From an uncultured Bacilli bacterium (lineage in GTDB: Bacteria; Bacillota_I; Bacilli_A; RF39; UBA660): a stretch of DNA of 47,223 nucleotides. The position numbers and the translations under genes are program-made. How positions within the stretch are numbered: the stretch's first letter is position 1; the number at the start of each line of letters is the position of its first letter. Under the pieces are notes generated by a model. It saw only the letters and a program-made list of their open reading frames with translations, did not search any database and had not been told where the DNA came from. The stretch spans positions 1 to 47,223 of the forward strand of contig CAKOSN010000012.1 in NCBI GenBank assembly GCA_934102255.1. Direction: 5' to 3'. Of the stretch, positions 19,214 through 27,254 are shown one piece after another.

Positions 19214-19290
19214 GGCGATGTAGCTCAGCTGGCTAGAGCATCCGGTTCATACCCGGCAGGTCGAGAGTTCGAATCTCCCCGTCGCTACCA
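19214..19290 (+). tRNA. tRNA-Met (CAT), elongator
   Basis: A 77-nt cloverleaf with encoded CCA. Acceptor GGCGATG pairs with CGTCGCT, the D arm is GCTC/GAGC, and the anticodon loop TTCATAC has normal U33. It is very close to the Bacillus subtilis elongator tRNA-Met. It lacks the G-C run in the anticodon stem and the 1-72 mismatch typical of the initiator. A CAT tRNA modified for Ile is the alternative. Mismatches at 27-43 and 50-64 are minor. Confidence 0.93.
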
Positions 19291-19300
19291 AATGATTATT

Positions 19301-19324
19301 ACTAGGTTACAGCCTAGTTTTTTT
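19301..19324 (+). terminator. Terminator of tRNA-Met
   Basis: ACTAGG (19301-19306) pairs with CCTAGT (19313-19318) around a 6-nt loop and runs into TTTTTTT. It starts 10 nt after the CCA end. Confidence 0.85.
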
Positions 19325-19439
19325 GTGGTCTTCTCTTTGTTTTCTTGTTTATTTTATAGTTTTTTCATTCAATAATTTTCTTATTTTTCACTTACATCTA
19401 AGTATATCTTTTATCTTCATATCTATTCTTGTCTTCTTA

Positions 19440-19448
19440 TGCTATACT
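19440..19448 (+). promoter_or_regulatory. Extended -10 promoter of the GNAT gene
   Basis: TGC followed by TATACT is an extended -10 element. No good -35 is visible at 17 nt, which is acceptable for this promoter class. It lies 26 nt ahead of the ATG. Confidence 0.45.
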
Positions 19449-19473
19449 ATTATTAGAAAGAAGTTAATGTGCC

Positions 19474-19971
19474 ATGACAAACTATAAAGAAATAATTACG
19501 GCTAATTTCTGTTTTAAAGTATTTGATATTTTTAATCCAGAACATCAAAATGTTAAAGATATTTTAAAAGAATTTAAAGGTACTTCTGAAATATCTTCTA
19601 ATCTAGATAACTTTATTATAAATAATTTAAAAAGAAACGAAGAAGACGGTATTTCAAATACTTATGTTATTTACTATATAAACAAACCAATAGGTATTTT
19701 ATTTACTAATTTTCACCCAGAAGAAGAATTTGACGGTAAGATGCTACCAGATGAAATTGAAATTTGTCTAGGAATTATTCCGGAATATCAAAATAAGCAC
19801 CTTGGTCAAACCCTTGAAAGGGAAATAAGTATTAAACTTTTAGAAATGTATCCTAATGTTTCCTTTATCGTTGCCGATGTTAGAAGTGATAATATCAAAA
19901 GTAAAAGGGCTGTTCTTAATGCTGGTTATACGTATTTCGAAGGTAATCAATATCATTTTAATAGAAGATAA
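19474..19971 (+). CDS. GNAT family N-acetyltransferase
   Basis: A 165-residue acetyl-CoA-dependent acyltransferase of the GNAT fold. The acetyl-CoA-binding region is around IEICLGIIPEYQNKHLGQTL (about 91-110), the Q/RxxG/A-type motif. The family C-terminal pattern follows with DVRSDNIKSKRAVLNAGY (about 139-156), as in Rim-like and metabolite acetylases. The substrate cannot be inferred. AAAGAAG lies about 10 nt before the ATG. It is one of only two protein genes on the plus strand and stands alone, convergent with the metallopeptidase gene. Confidence 0.88.
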   Translation: MTNYKEIITANFCFKVFDIFNPEHQNVKDILKEFKGTSEISSNLDNFIINNLKRNEEDGISNTYVIYYINKPIGILFTNFHPEEEFDGKMLPDEIEICLGIIPEYQNKHLGQTLEREISIKLLEMYPNVSFIVADVRSDNIKSKRAVLNAGYTYFEGNQYHFNRR

Positions 19972-20035
19972 TAAATTTAATAAAACGGACTTAAAAAGAT
20001 ATAAGCCATTATAAAAATGTAACTTATTAACTAAA

Positions 20036-20095
20036 AGAAAAACTAAATAAGATTATTTAACTTGCTGATGTTATTTTCTCTTATTTAGTTTTTTT
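20036..20095. terminator. Bidirectional terminator between convergent genes
   Basis: A stem of about 15 bp has arms AACTAAATAAGA (20041-20052) and TCTTATTTAGTT (20079-20090), extended by flanking A and T runs. The loop is 26 nt. The A-run on the left and T-run on the right let it work in both directions, ending the GNAT gene and the metallopeptidase gene. Confidence 0.65.
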
Positions 20096-20111
20096 ATTTT
20101 ATTTAAAATTG

Positions 20112-21896
20112 TTATAAATGATGATTAACATTTTCTTTTTTTGTTCCGTCTAACTCATACTCTCTTTGTAAGCCAGGGTATTTTTCTAGTAATTTAGGAT
20201 TAACAGCAATTATTTTTTCTAAAGCTTCATCAATGGTTACATCATCCGATAACTCTAAAACACTCTTTTTATGAATTATTCTCTGCTCTTCTTTTTTTAC
20301 TATAGCCTCATAATATTTAATACAATTTATCATATTAGGATAATAAGTTTTTAAAAAATCAACTAACATTTTAGCACCGGTGAGTCTTGCATCAATCTCA
20401 CTTAAAGTTTCTTCATAATTCTGATTATAATAATCAACATTTAGGCTTTTTAGAACCCCTTCTTTATATTGCTCATAAATTTCTGGACTCATATCGTTTT
20501 TTTGCATTAAGCGATATTGCATTATATGTCTTGCTTCATGAAATATTGTATCTAAAATATGAATGGCCTCAGGGTTTTCTTCATAATTGTTGCAATCAAA
20601 CATTTTTTTGACATTCAAAACATTAATTTTAATAACTCCATCTTCTGGAAACGAAGTGCCCCACTCACCTTCAAGATGTGTTAAGTAAACAATAACCGAA
20701 TCATCATGTAAATACTCGATTATCATTCTTTTAAGGGCAGCAAAAAGATGAATGAAAGTTAATTTCCCTGTACGATTTTTAAATACCAAATTAAATAATG
20801 GAATGACCGTTTCAGAACGCATACATAAATCGCTAACATTTTTAGTTTGCTCTCTTACTTTTTGATTAGTTTCTTTACTCCAATCATTCCTTTTTAAATT
20901 TTCTTTTAAATTGGCTAACAATAGTCCTTGTGGGTTAGTAGAAAGAAAATATTCTATATCTTCATCAACGGTATACGTCGGATAATAAAGACGATTTTTA
21001 TTTAAAATTAATTTTTCTTCTTCCTCTGAAAGATAATCTTTGCTGCGCTCATCACCAACAATGAAGGTTAACAAATATGAATATTCTTTGGCTTCTAAAA
21101 ATTTTTGATAAAACTTCTGAAATATTTCTATACGGTCATTAATATTAGGAAAAGTTAGTTCTAAAATATCAACAAATGATGAGGCGCCATTATCTAAAAT
21201 TAAATCTAGAAAATCAATATTAATTTTATCTAATATTTTTAAGAAAAGATTCTTATCCTTAATTCTTCCTCTTTTTATAGCCATTAGTAAAAAATCATTA
21301 TCAATATCACCAATTAAATCGCTATTAATTAAAAACCTTTTAACATAATCTATTATGCACTCTTGGTCAAGAAATTTAAAATCCTTATAACCATTAATAA
21401 GCACGTTTTGTAAATAAGAATTGTCTTTAATATAGTTAATCATTTTTTTAATATTTTCTGTACTTAATTTAAAGAAGCCTTTATTAAGAAGAATCATCAT
21501 TGCTCCTGTATAATCTCTTACAAATTGATTTTCATTTATTAGATTAGGAATATTGTATTTTAAGGCATAACCTTTTAATAAATTATAGTAAGCAATTAAT
21601 TCTTCTAACGTATCAACATATAAATCATTTGCTTCGGTTTTTAGCATATAAATACTTTGAGTAACATATTGTTCATAATAAGTAAAGTCGTTAAATATTT
21701 GCAAATAGACATAATGCAGAGCATCTGGTTGATTTAAAGATAAAAGATAATTATAAATATTCATTACTTTTCGGCCACCATATCTTATTGACATGTCGTG
21801 CAAAAAAAATTTAGAAAATAATTCTTGATTATTTTGGAAAGTAACTGGGCTACTATCAGACTTAATTAGTTGGTCTATAATATCTATTGTTTCCAT
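20112..21896 (-). CDS. Large putative zinc metallopeptidase with HEARH motif
   Basis: A 594-residue protein without signal peptide or membrane segment. I do not recognise the family. The first 300 residues look alpha-helical, with loosely repeated leucine-rich helix pairs. The C-terminal third holds HEARH at 453-457 and Glu500 in SEIDARLTGA, a His-His-Glu zinc set with Glu454 as likely base. This resembles a helical scaffold carrying a gluzincin domain. The segment before it (about 376-430, TGKLTFIHLFAALKRMIIEY) may contribute a helix bearing on the active site. It is monocistronic, with a 157-nt upstream gap. The ATG at 21896 has AAAAGGAG upstream. It could be an intracellular protease or a contact-dependent or phage-type effector; nothing in the neighbourhood decides. 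Confidence 0.6.
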   Translation of the reverse strand: METIDIIDQLIKSDSSPVTFQNNQELFSKFFLHDMSIRYGGRKVMNIYNYLLSLNQPDALHYVYLQIFNDFTYYEQYVTQSIYMLKTEANDLYVDTLEELIAYYNLLKGYALKYNIPNLINENQFVRDYTGAMMILLNKGFFKLSTENIKKMINYIKDNSYLQNVLINGYKDFKFLDQECIIDYVKRFLINSDLIGDIDNDFLLMAIKRGRIKDKNLFLKILDKINIDFLDLILDNGASSFVDILELTFPNINDRIEIFQKFYQKFLEAKEYSYLLTFIVGDERSKDYLSEEEEKLILNKNRLYYPTYTVDEDIEYFLSTNPQGLLLANLKENLKRNDWSKETNQKVREQTKNVSDLCMRSETVIPLFNLVFKNRTGKLTFIHLFAALKRMIIEYLHDDSVIVYLTHLEGEWGTSFPEDGVIKINVLNVKKMFDCNNYEENPEAIHILDTIFHEARHIMQYRLMQKNDMSPEIYEQYKEGVLKSLNVDYYNQNYEETLSEIDARLTGAKMLVDFLKTYYPNMINCIKYYEAIVKKEEQRIIHKKSVLELSDDVTIDEALEKIIAVNPKLLEKYPGLQREYELDGTKKENVNHHL

Positions 21897-22053
21897 TTTT
21901 ATTTTACTCCTTTTTAACTTTTATAATTGCTCATATTTATTACAAGTTCGATTTTTGGTTAAAGCATTTTTTTGATACTTTAGATAAATAAATATTTATT
22001 AAGCAATTTCCATATTTATTAAGTTTATTAAACATTCAAGTATTATTAAAAAG

Positions 22054-23649
22054 CTACTTTTCTAATGGTTTAAATTTATTCATTATAGCTTCACTTACTT
22101 TAAGACCGTCGATTGCCGCACTGGTAATACCGCCGGCGTACCCTGCTCCTTCACCACAAGGATAAATGCCTGTAATATTAGACTCATAATTTTCATTTCT
22201 AATTATTCTAATCGGACTTGAAGTTCTTGCCTCGATGCCACAAAGTAAAGCATTATTATCAGCAAATCCCTTTATTTTCTTATCAAAACTTGCAATGCCT
22301 TCTTTTAAGGCTATATTTAAATTATTGGGTAATAGTTCATTTAAGTCAGCTATATTATACCTGCCCTTTATTTTAGGCTCTAAGTTACCAAGGCTTTGAG
22401 GCCTTTTATTGTCTTTATAATCACCATAAGTTTCGATAGGAATTAAACCTTTACCTAAATAATAAGCTTTTTCTTCTAAGGCGCTTTGAAATTTAACGCC
22501 CGCAAATAAGTCGGTGCCAAAATCCGTTTCATTAACCGTTACAATAATGGCACTATTGGCAATACCACTATCTCTTTTAGAATAACTCATGCCATTAATA
22601 CATAATCTGTTTGGTTCACTGGAGGCATTAACAACATAGCCACCAGGACACATGCAAAAGCTATAAACACCTTTATTATTGCTGGCTTTAAAGGTAAGTT
22701 TGTAAGAAGCTGCTGGTAGTCTATCATCTAAAAGGCCATATTGATTTTTGTCAATCAAACTTTGAGGATGCATAATGCGAAGTCCTACGGCAAAAGGTTT
22801 GTTTTTCATGGCAAGGCCTTTTTCGTTTAGCATATAAAATGTATCTCTAGCGGAATGGCCGATTGCTAAAATAAGACCTGAACATGGCATTATTTCTTTA
22901 TTATTTAGGACAATACTTTCTATTTTACCGTCTTTAATATTTATATCGGTAAGGTGCGTAGCAAATAAAAATTTTGCGCCCATGGCTTCCATGTTTTTAC
23001 GCATATTAGTAATAACCGTTCTTAAAACGTCCGTACCGATATGTGGTTTATTTATATAAGTAATTTCTTTATTAGCGCCGAAGGAAGCAAATGTTTCCAT
23101 GACATACTGGTATCGGCCATCTTTATCATTTACTAAAGTATTAAGTTTACCGTCTGAGAATGTTCCGGCACCACCTTCGCCAAACTGGATATTGCACTTG
23201 CTATCAAGTTTATTATCTTGCCAAAATGCTTCTACAGTTTTAACTCTTTGTTCAATTTGATAGCCGCGTTCAATAACTACTACTGGATAACCATTTTTTA
23301 TCAAGTTTAAACTAGCAAATAAGCCGGCTGGACCACTGCCAACCACGGCGATTGGACTTTTTATTGGCTCTGTTCCTGTGGGTTTAAAATTATATTTTAT
23401 CTCTTCACCTAGAACTATATCTTTATTATTTAAATTTAATAATCTAGCCTCTTCTTTTATATCTAGAGTACATAATACTTCATAAACAAAATAAATATCA
23501 GGTTTTCTTCTAGCATCAATAGATTTTTTTACGACTTTATAAGTCAAGTTATAATTTTGGGGTAATCTTAATTTTTTTAAAATATTTAGTTTTAAATTAT
23601 TTTCGTTATCCTCTTTAAAATTTAGTTTTATTTCTCTTACTCTTAACAT
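22054..23649 (-). CDS. FAD-dependent dehydrogenase, COG2509 type
   Basis: Uncharacterised flavoprotein of 531 residues. After a basic, ferredoxin-like N-terminal region (about 1-95) comes the Rossmann dinucleotide motif GSGPAGLFASLNL at about 104-116. The GEGGAGTFSDGKLNT segment and a C-terminal FAD-contact CGEGAGYAGGITSAAIDGL are hallmarks of the family. The reaction is unknown. Its start overlaps the upstream flavoprotein by 7 nt, so the two are co-translated. A weak AAAAG/CTTTT hairpin at the stop codon may act as terminator. Confidence 0.9.
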   Translation of the reverse strand: MLRVREIKLNFKEDNENNLKLNILKKLRLPQNYNLTYKVVKKSIDARRKPDIYFVYEVLCTLDIKEEARLLNLNNKDIVLGEEIKYNFKPTGTEPIKSPIAVVGSGPAGLFASLNLIKNGYPVVVIERGYQIEQRVKTVEAFWQDNKLDSKCNIQFGEGGAGTFSDGKLNTLVNDKDGRYQYVMETFASFGANKEITYINKPHIGTDVLRTVITNMRKNMEAMGAKFLFATHLTDINIKDGKIESIVLNNKEIMPCSGLILAIGHSARDTFYMLNEKGLAMKNKPFAVGLRIMHPQSLIDKNQYGLLDDRLPAASYKLTFKASNNKGVYSFCMCPGGYVVNASSEPNRLCINGMSYSKRDSGIANSAIIVTVNETDFGTDLFAGVKFQSALEEKAYYLGKGLIPIETYGDYKDNKRPQSLGNLEPKIKGRYNIADLNELLPNNLNIALKEGIASFDKKIKGFADNNALLCGIEARTSSPIRIIRNENYESNITGIYPCGEGAGYAGGITSAAIDGLKVSEAIMNKFKPLEK

Positions 23650-24842
23650 ATATCATCACCAACTACAATACTAGATAACCAAGCAAAGCCAAGGTTAAAA
23701 CCGCCACATATGCCGTCGATATCTAAAATTTCTCCAGTATAATAAAGGCCTTTATGTTCTTTATCTTCTAATGTAGTTTTTACTCTATTAAGAGGTATAC
23801 CACCAGTAACTACTTGGCCTTTAAATATTTCTTTAGTAGCTATTACATCTAAGGTTAAATCACTTAAGTTATTAATTAAATCATCTTTTTCTTTTTTAGT
23901 TAAACTTTTATAATGACAATTACTATTAATACCAGCCCTACTAACTAAGATATAAAGAAGTTTATAAGGAATAATGCTTTCTAATAATTCAATTACGGTT
24001 CTTTGATATAAAGTATTATCTCTATTAGCTAGAAAGTTATCGATTTCTTCTTTTTTAATATTTGGTAAGAAATTTAAATGAACGGATACTTCCTTTTGTT
24101 GATATAAGGCTTTACTTACTAAGGAACTTAGATTCATGACGCAAATACCACTGATACCATAATCAGTAAGTTGGACTTCTCCTAGGTCATCTTTAATAAA
24201 TTTATTATCTTCATAGATACTTACTTTAGCTTCGACTCTAATACCGGACCATTTATTAAAAAAGTTACCACTTAAGATTAATGGACATAGAGCCGGTAAA
24301 ATAGGTGTCATTTTAATACCTAAAGAATCTAATAAGGTATAGTTTGGATTTTCTTTTAGACCAGCTTTACTACCGATAGCAATAATTAGCTTATCAAAAG
24401 TCATTTTCTTATCATTTACGATTATTTGATATTTATTATCTACCTTTTTAATACTATGTATTTCACTATCTAGCATTACCTTTATTTTTCGATTGTTTAT
24501 TTCGGTTAAAAAAGCATTTAAAACAGAAGTAGCGGTATTACTCATTGGATAATAATAGCCATTTTTAATTCTTGGTACTAAGCCAATGCTTGCTAAAAAG
24601 TCTTTAGCTTTGATAATATTTTCTTCATTAATTATATTTTTTAGAAATTCATAATCACTGGTATAATATTTATCGATATTTATTTCATCATTAAAATAAT
24701 TACAACGACCATTACCTGTCATTAAAATTTTTTTCCCTAAAGTACTATTTTTTTCGATGATAGTTACATCTATTCCGTTTCTATTAAGAAGGATAGCGCT
24801 CATCATTCCGGAGGCACCACCACCTATAATTCCTACTTTCAT
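23643..24842 (-). CDS. NAD(P)/FAD-dependent oxidoreductase, BaiN/HI0933 family
   Basis: A 399-residue flavoprotein related to HI0933/YhiN and BaiN. The N-terminal GGGASGMMSAILL (7-19) binds FAD. GNGRCNYFN follows as a family signature, and the C-terminal TGEILDIDGICGGFNLGFAW is characteristic. Members are implicated in reduction of bile-acid intermediates (BaiN) or are of unknown function; the substrate is not inferable here. First gene of a two-gene flavoprotein operon. Confidence 0.9.
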   Translation of the reverse strand: MKVGIIGGGASGMMSAILLNRNGIDVTIIEKNSTLGKKILMTGNGRCNYFNDEINIDKYYTSDYEFLKNIINEENIIKAKDFLASIGLVPRIKNGYYYPMSNTATSVLNAFLTEINNRKIKVMLDSEIHSIKKVDNKYQIIVNDKKMTFDKLIIAIGSKAGLKENPNYTLLDSLGIKMTPILPALCPLILSGNFFNKWSGIRVEAKVSIYEDNKFIKDDLGEVQLTDYGISGICVMNLSSLVSKALYQQKEVSVHLNFLPNIKKEEIDNFLANRDNTLYQRTVIELLESIIPYKLLYILVSRAGINSNCHYKSLTKKEKDDLINNLSDLTLDVIATKEIFKGQVVTGGIPLNRVKTTLEDKEHKGLYYTGEILDIDGICGGFNLGFAWLSSIVVGDDIC

Positions 24843-24980
24843 AATTTTTATATATAATCAATATTATAGAGTTTTTTTCTTACCATGTTGCATTAATTTT
24901 TTACTTGGTTTATTTCTATATATTGATTAATCCTTTCTGTCATATTTTTTCATGTTTTTTTAAAGCTTATTTAGTCTTAT

Positions 24981-25793
24981 TTATTTTTTTCTTACCAATC
25001 GCAAGTCATTTTTAGGTCTGTAGTCTAGACAAAAAGATTCTTTACGATATTTTAATTTATCATCAAGGGATATTGTCTTTCTTTTATCCTCTTTTTTCTC
25101 AATAAGATTTGCTATTTGGCTATCAACGGCAAATTTAGGTATTTTAGTATTTAACAGTTGTTCAATGAAATAAGGATTCCAGTAAGCATTGCGACTTATT
25201 TTTATACTATCGGCATGTCCGTCATAAATAATAAGTAACCGTTTTTTACCACCGTCATTACTAAAAAGACTAATAGCAGAGCCTTCTATAGAAAGCATTT
25301 GAAAATTATTTATTTTAATAACAAAGCTAGGCAAATTATATAAGTATGTACTTTTTAGTCCAGCATACAAACTTTTAAATCTTTCGACATCGGATATTTT
25401 GACGCCTTTAATAGATTCTTGGCGATAAATTTCTTCCGTATCATCTTCAAAGGATAGTTCATCTAAATCTTTTTCTTTTAAAATAAATGATGATGGATAA
25501 GCTGGATATTGATAATTATCATAAACATACTTGTCAAGTTTTTGGCTTAAAAATTCATTTAATGGTGTGTTTTTTCTTACAAAGGCATATATTCTGCACG
25601 GATAAGAAGTTGGCAATTCTTTTTCTTGAGAAACAAATTCAATTCTCATGCTTATCTTGTCTGTATCAGTGATATCTGTTTCGACTTTTAAACATTTTTC
25701 CATTTCTTTTAATAAGTTCCAGAATACCTGGTATTCACTCCTCAAGCCGGTTATAATCTCAGCTAGTGTATAGTAATCTTTAGTTTCGTTCAT
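24981..25793 (-). CDS. Hypothetical protein, paralogue B of a tandem pair
   Basis: A 270-residue soluble protein of no recognised family. Its first 22 residues (MNETKDYYTLAEIITGLRSE and two more) are identical to those of the upstream neighbour, encoded by an identical 80-bp DNA block that also includes the ribosome binding site. Beyond that the proteins diverge but keep a shared layout: a YP.F.LK segment near residue 100, an I.D.E+..SL...LK.T..YN block near 130-155, an INN.Q.L...GS.I.L strand pair near 165-180, and a late IPK segment. The block spacing is conserved, so they are true paralogues. The C-terminus is basic. It follows its partner by 16 nt. Confidence 0.75.
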   Translation of the reverse strand: MNETKDYYTLAEIITGLRSEYQVFWNLLKEMEKCLKVETDITDTDKISMRIEFVSQEKELPTSYPCRIYAFVRKNTPLNEFLSQKLDKYVYDNYQYPAYPSSFILKEKDLDELSFEDDTEEIYRQESIKGVKISDVERFKSLYAGLKSTYLYNLPSFVIKINNFQMLSIEGSAISLFSNDGGKKRLLIIYDGHADSIKISRNAYWNPYFIEQLLNTKIPKFAVDSQIANLIEKKEDKRKTISLDDKLKYRKESFCLDYRPKNDLRLVRKK

Positions 25794-25807
25794 AAATAGT
25801 TCTCCTT
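25728..25807 (-). repeat. 80-bp direct repeat, copy B
   Basis: Identical base for base to 26539-26618. It covers the Shine-Dalgarno AAGGAGAA, the start codon and the first 22 codons of the 270-residue paralogue. Identity ends abruptly on both sides. Confidence 0.95.
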
Positions 25808-25809
25808 CA

Positions 25810-26604
25810 TTATTTTTGCTTTTTTAGATTCAAGGCTAATTTTTGTTGGCTACTAAATTCTAAAGTTGTTCCTTCTTTACAGTAGTTAATATCATCAATA
25901 ATACTTAAGGATTCTTGTGAAGCCAAATTTTCTTCTATCGCCTTTATTACATCATCAGAAAATAAATATTTTGGTAGTCTTAATGATAAAACATGATAAA
26001 TAAATTGCTTATTATAAGGAATATCGGAGGCAATTTCTATGGTATCACTTATGGCATTATAAGCTAAGTTAAAGCCGGTTTTACCACCCGTACTAATACT
26101 TAATTTTATACAGCTACCACTAAAGGTTAATAATTGACCACCATTAATTTCTTCAAATATTTCGTTAAAATTATACATATTGGTTTCCTTTAATTCGTTA
26201 ATTAAGGAACGCATTTTTTCGGTATCAGTAATATGTACGGAGATATTTTTACTACAGTTCTCGCCAAATACAGATAAATATTCCCAATTTAGGCAGGAGT
26301 TAGTATCTTTTAAAGTAAATGTTGGATAAATTATAAATGGAATTTGATATTGAAAGCCACATTTTTCCATTAACATTTTTTTAGCTCTGTATTTAATTGG
26401 TGGCGTTGTTTCTAATTCTAACCTGATACTTTGGTCATGATTATACCCTATCGTTGTAAAATAGATTTTAGGGTTTGTTTTAAAGGACGTATCTATTGCG
26501 GTTAATTCTAATATTTCCTGCAATATTTTTTGATTATTCTGGTATTCACTCCTCAAGCCGGTTATAATCTCAGCTAGTGTATAGTAATCTTTAGTTTCGT
26601 TCAT
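25810..26604 (-). CDS. Hypothetical protein, paralogue A of a tandem pair
   Basis: A 264-residue soluble protein of unknown function and first gene of the pair. The N-terminal 22 residues are identical to those of the downstream copy; the rest is only distantly similar. It shares YPTFTLK near residue 100, an ITDTEKMRSL block near 128, NGGQLLTFSGSCIKLSI near 156-172 and LRLPKYL near 210. No catalytic motif, signal peptide or membrane helix is visible. An extended -10 promoter lies directly upstream, after the tRNA-Ala terminator. A constant head with variable bodies suggests a multi-copy family in this genome. Confidence 0.75.
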   Translation of the reverse strand: MNETKDYYTLAEIITGLRSEYQNNQKILQEILELTAIDTSFKTNPKIYFTTIGYNHDQSIRLELETTPPIKYRAKKMLMEKCGFQYQIPFIIYPTFTLKDTNSCLNWEYLSVFGENCSKNISVHITDTEKMRSLINELKETNMYNFNEIFEEINGGQLLTFSGSCIKLSISTGGKTGFNLAYNAISDTIEIASDIPYNKQFIYHVLSLRLPKYLFSDDVIKAIEENLASQESLSIIDDINYCKEGTTLEFSSQQKLALNLKKQK

Positions 26605-26618
26605 AAATAGTTCTCCTT
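26539..26618 (-). repeat. 80-bp direct repeat, copy A
   Basis: Identical to 25728-25807. It spans from the ribosome binding site of the 264-residue paralogue through its 22nd codon. The two copies are 811 bp apart, one gene length. Confidence 0.95.
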
Positions 26619-26624
26619 GCCTCG

Positions 26625-26633
26625 ATTATATCA
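26625..26633 (-). promoter_or_regulatory. Extended -10 promoter of the paralogue pair
   Basis: On the minus strand TGA then TATAAT (26630-26625) forms an extended -10 with a perfect hexamer; no strong -35 is visible. It lies about 20 nt upstream of the ATG and just upstream of the 80-bp repeat, so only copy A has it. Confidence 0.55.
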
Positions 26634-26674
26634 CAGCTCGCTTTATTTTCGAATGTTAAACTATAAAGGATAAC

Positions 26675-26700
26675 AAAAAAAGTTCCTTTTACAGAACTTT
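26675..26700 (-). terminator. Terminator of tRNA-Ala
   Basis: AAAGTTC (26700-26694 on the minus strand) pairs with GAACTTT (26685-26679) around an 8-nt loop, followed by TTTT. Confidence 0.8.
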
Positions 26701-26711
26701 AATAATCTAAC

Positions 26712-26788
26712 TGGTGGAGGATAAGGGATTCGAACCCTTGACCCCCTGCGTGCAGGGCAGGTGCTCTAGCCAGCTGAGCTAATCCCCC
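26712..26788 (-). tRNA. tRNA-Ala (TGC) with C at position 33
   Basis: A 77-nt cloverleaf with encoded CCA. Acceptor GGGGGAT pairs with ATCCTCC, the D arm is GCTC/GAGC, and anticodon stem CCTGC/GCAGG pairs perfectly. The loop reads CCTGCAC, so the anticodon is TGC (Ala). The base before it, normally the near-universal U33, is C. T arm AAGGG/CCCTT with TTCGAAT is normal. Confidence 0.93.
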
Positions 26789-26807
26789 AGTCATCAACAA
26801 CAAATTA

Positions 26808-26836
26808 ATCTTATCATACCGATACTACTTTTGCAA
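26808..26836 (-). promoter_or_regulatory. Promoter of tRNA-Ala
   Basis: On the minus strand TTGCAA (26836-26831), 17 nt, TAAGAT (26813-26808), with a TG one base ahead of the -10 making it extended. It lies about 20 nt before the tRNA 5' end. Confidence 0.6.
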
Positions 26837-26936
26837 GTAAAAAATAACTTTTTTTAATTATTTTTGCATAATTTTAATAAATTAAGGCCTTTTTTTACTT
26901 TATTAATCATTTTACATGAAAAAAATACTCGATTTA

Positions 26937-27254
26937 CTACTTTAACTCTATCTTAACTATTTGACGAATATCGATAACTTTACCGTTTTCTAAGTAAATT
27001 TTCTTTAAAGAACTATCTATCATTTTGATTTTATCTGTTATTTGATAAAATTTAGGATAACGGTAAAAAGTTAGAAGAATTATGCTGCCTCTACTGTAGG
27101 CACATTTTAATGTTTCTTCTAACTCATTATATTGGTCTGGGGACAATTCGGGCATTTTTGAATAATTTCTCTTATTAACTAAATCTTTTTTTACTTCTTT
27201 AGTTTTATACAATGACTCAAAAGCTTGCCATTTAATTTGTCCTCGATTACGCAC
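26937..27254 (-). CDS. yolD: YolD-like protein
   Basis: A 105-residue YolD-family protein. The N-terminal segment RNRGQIKWQAFESL matches the family start; the rest is a small beta-barrel-like domain ending in IDIRQIVKIEL. YolD-like proteins are encoded next to UvrX/YqjW-type Y-family polymerases, and a regulatory link to SOS polymerase activity is suspected but not established. I prefer the GTG at 27254: AGGTGG precedes it by 5 nt, and it overlaps the polymerase stop in an 8-nt junction. An alternative GTG lies at 27263. Second gene of the pair. Confidence 0.85.
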   Translation of the reverse strand: MRNRGQIKWQAFESLYKTKEVKKDLVNKRNYSKMPELSPDQYNELEETLKCAYSRGSIILLTFYRYPKFYQITDKIKMIDSSLKKIYLENGKVIDIRQIVKIELK

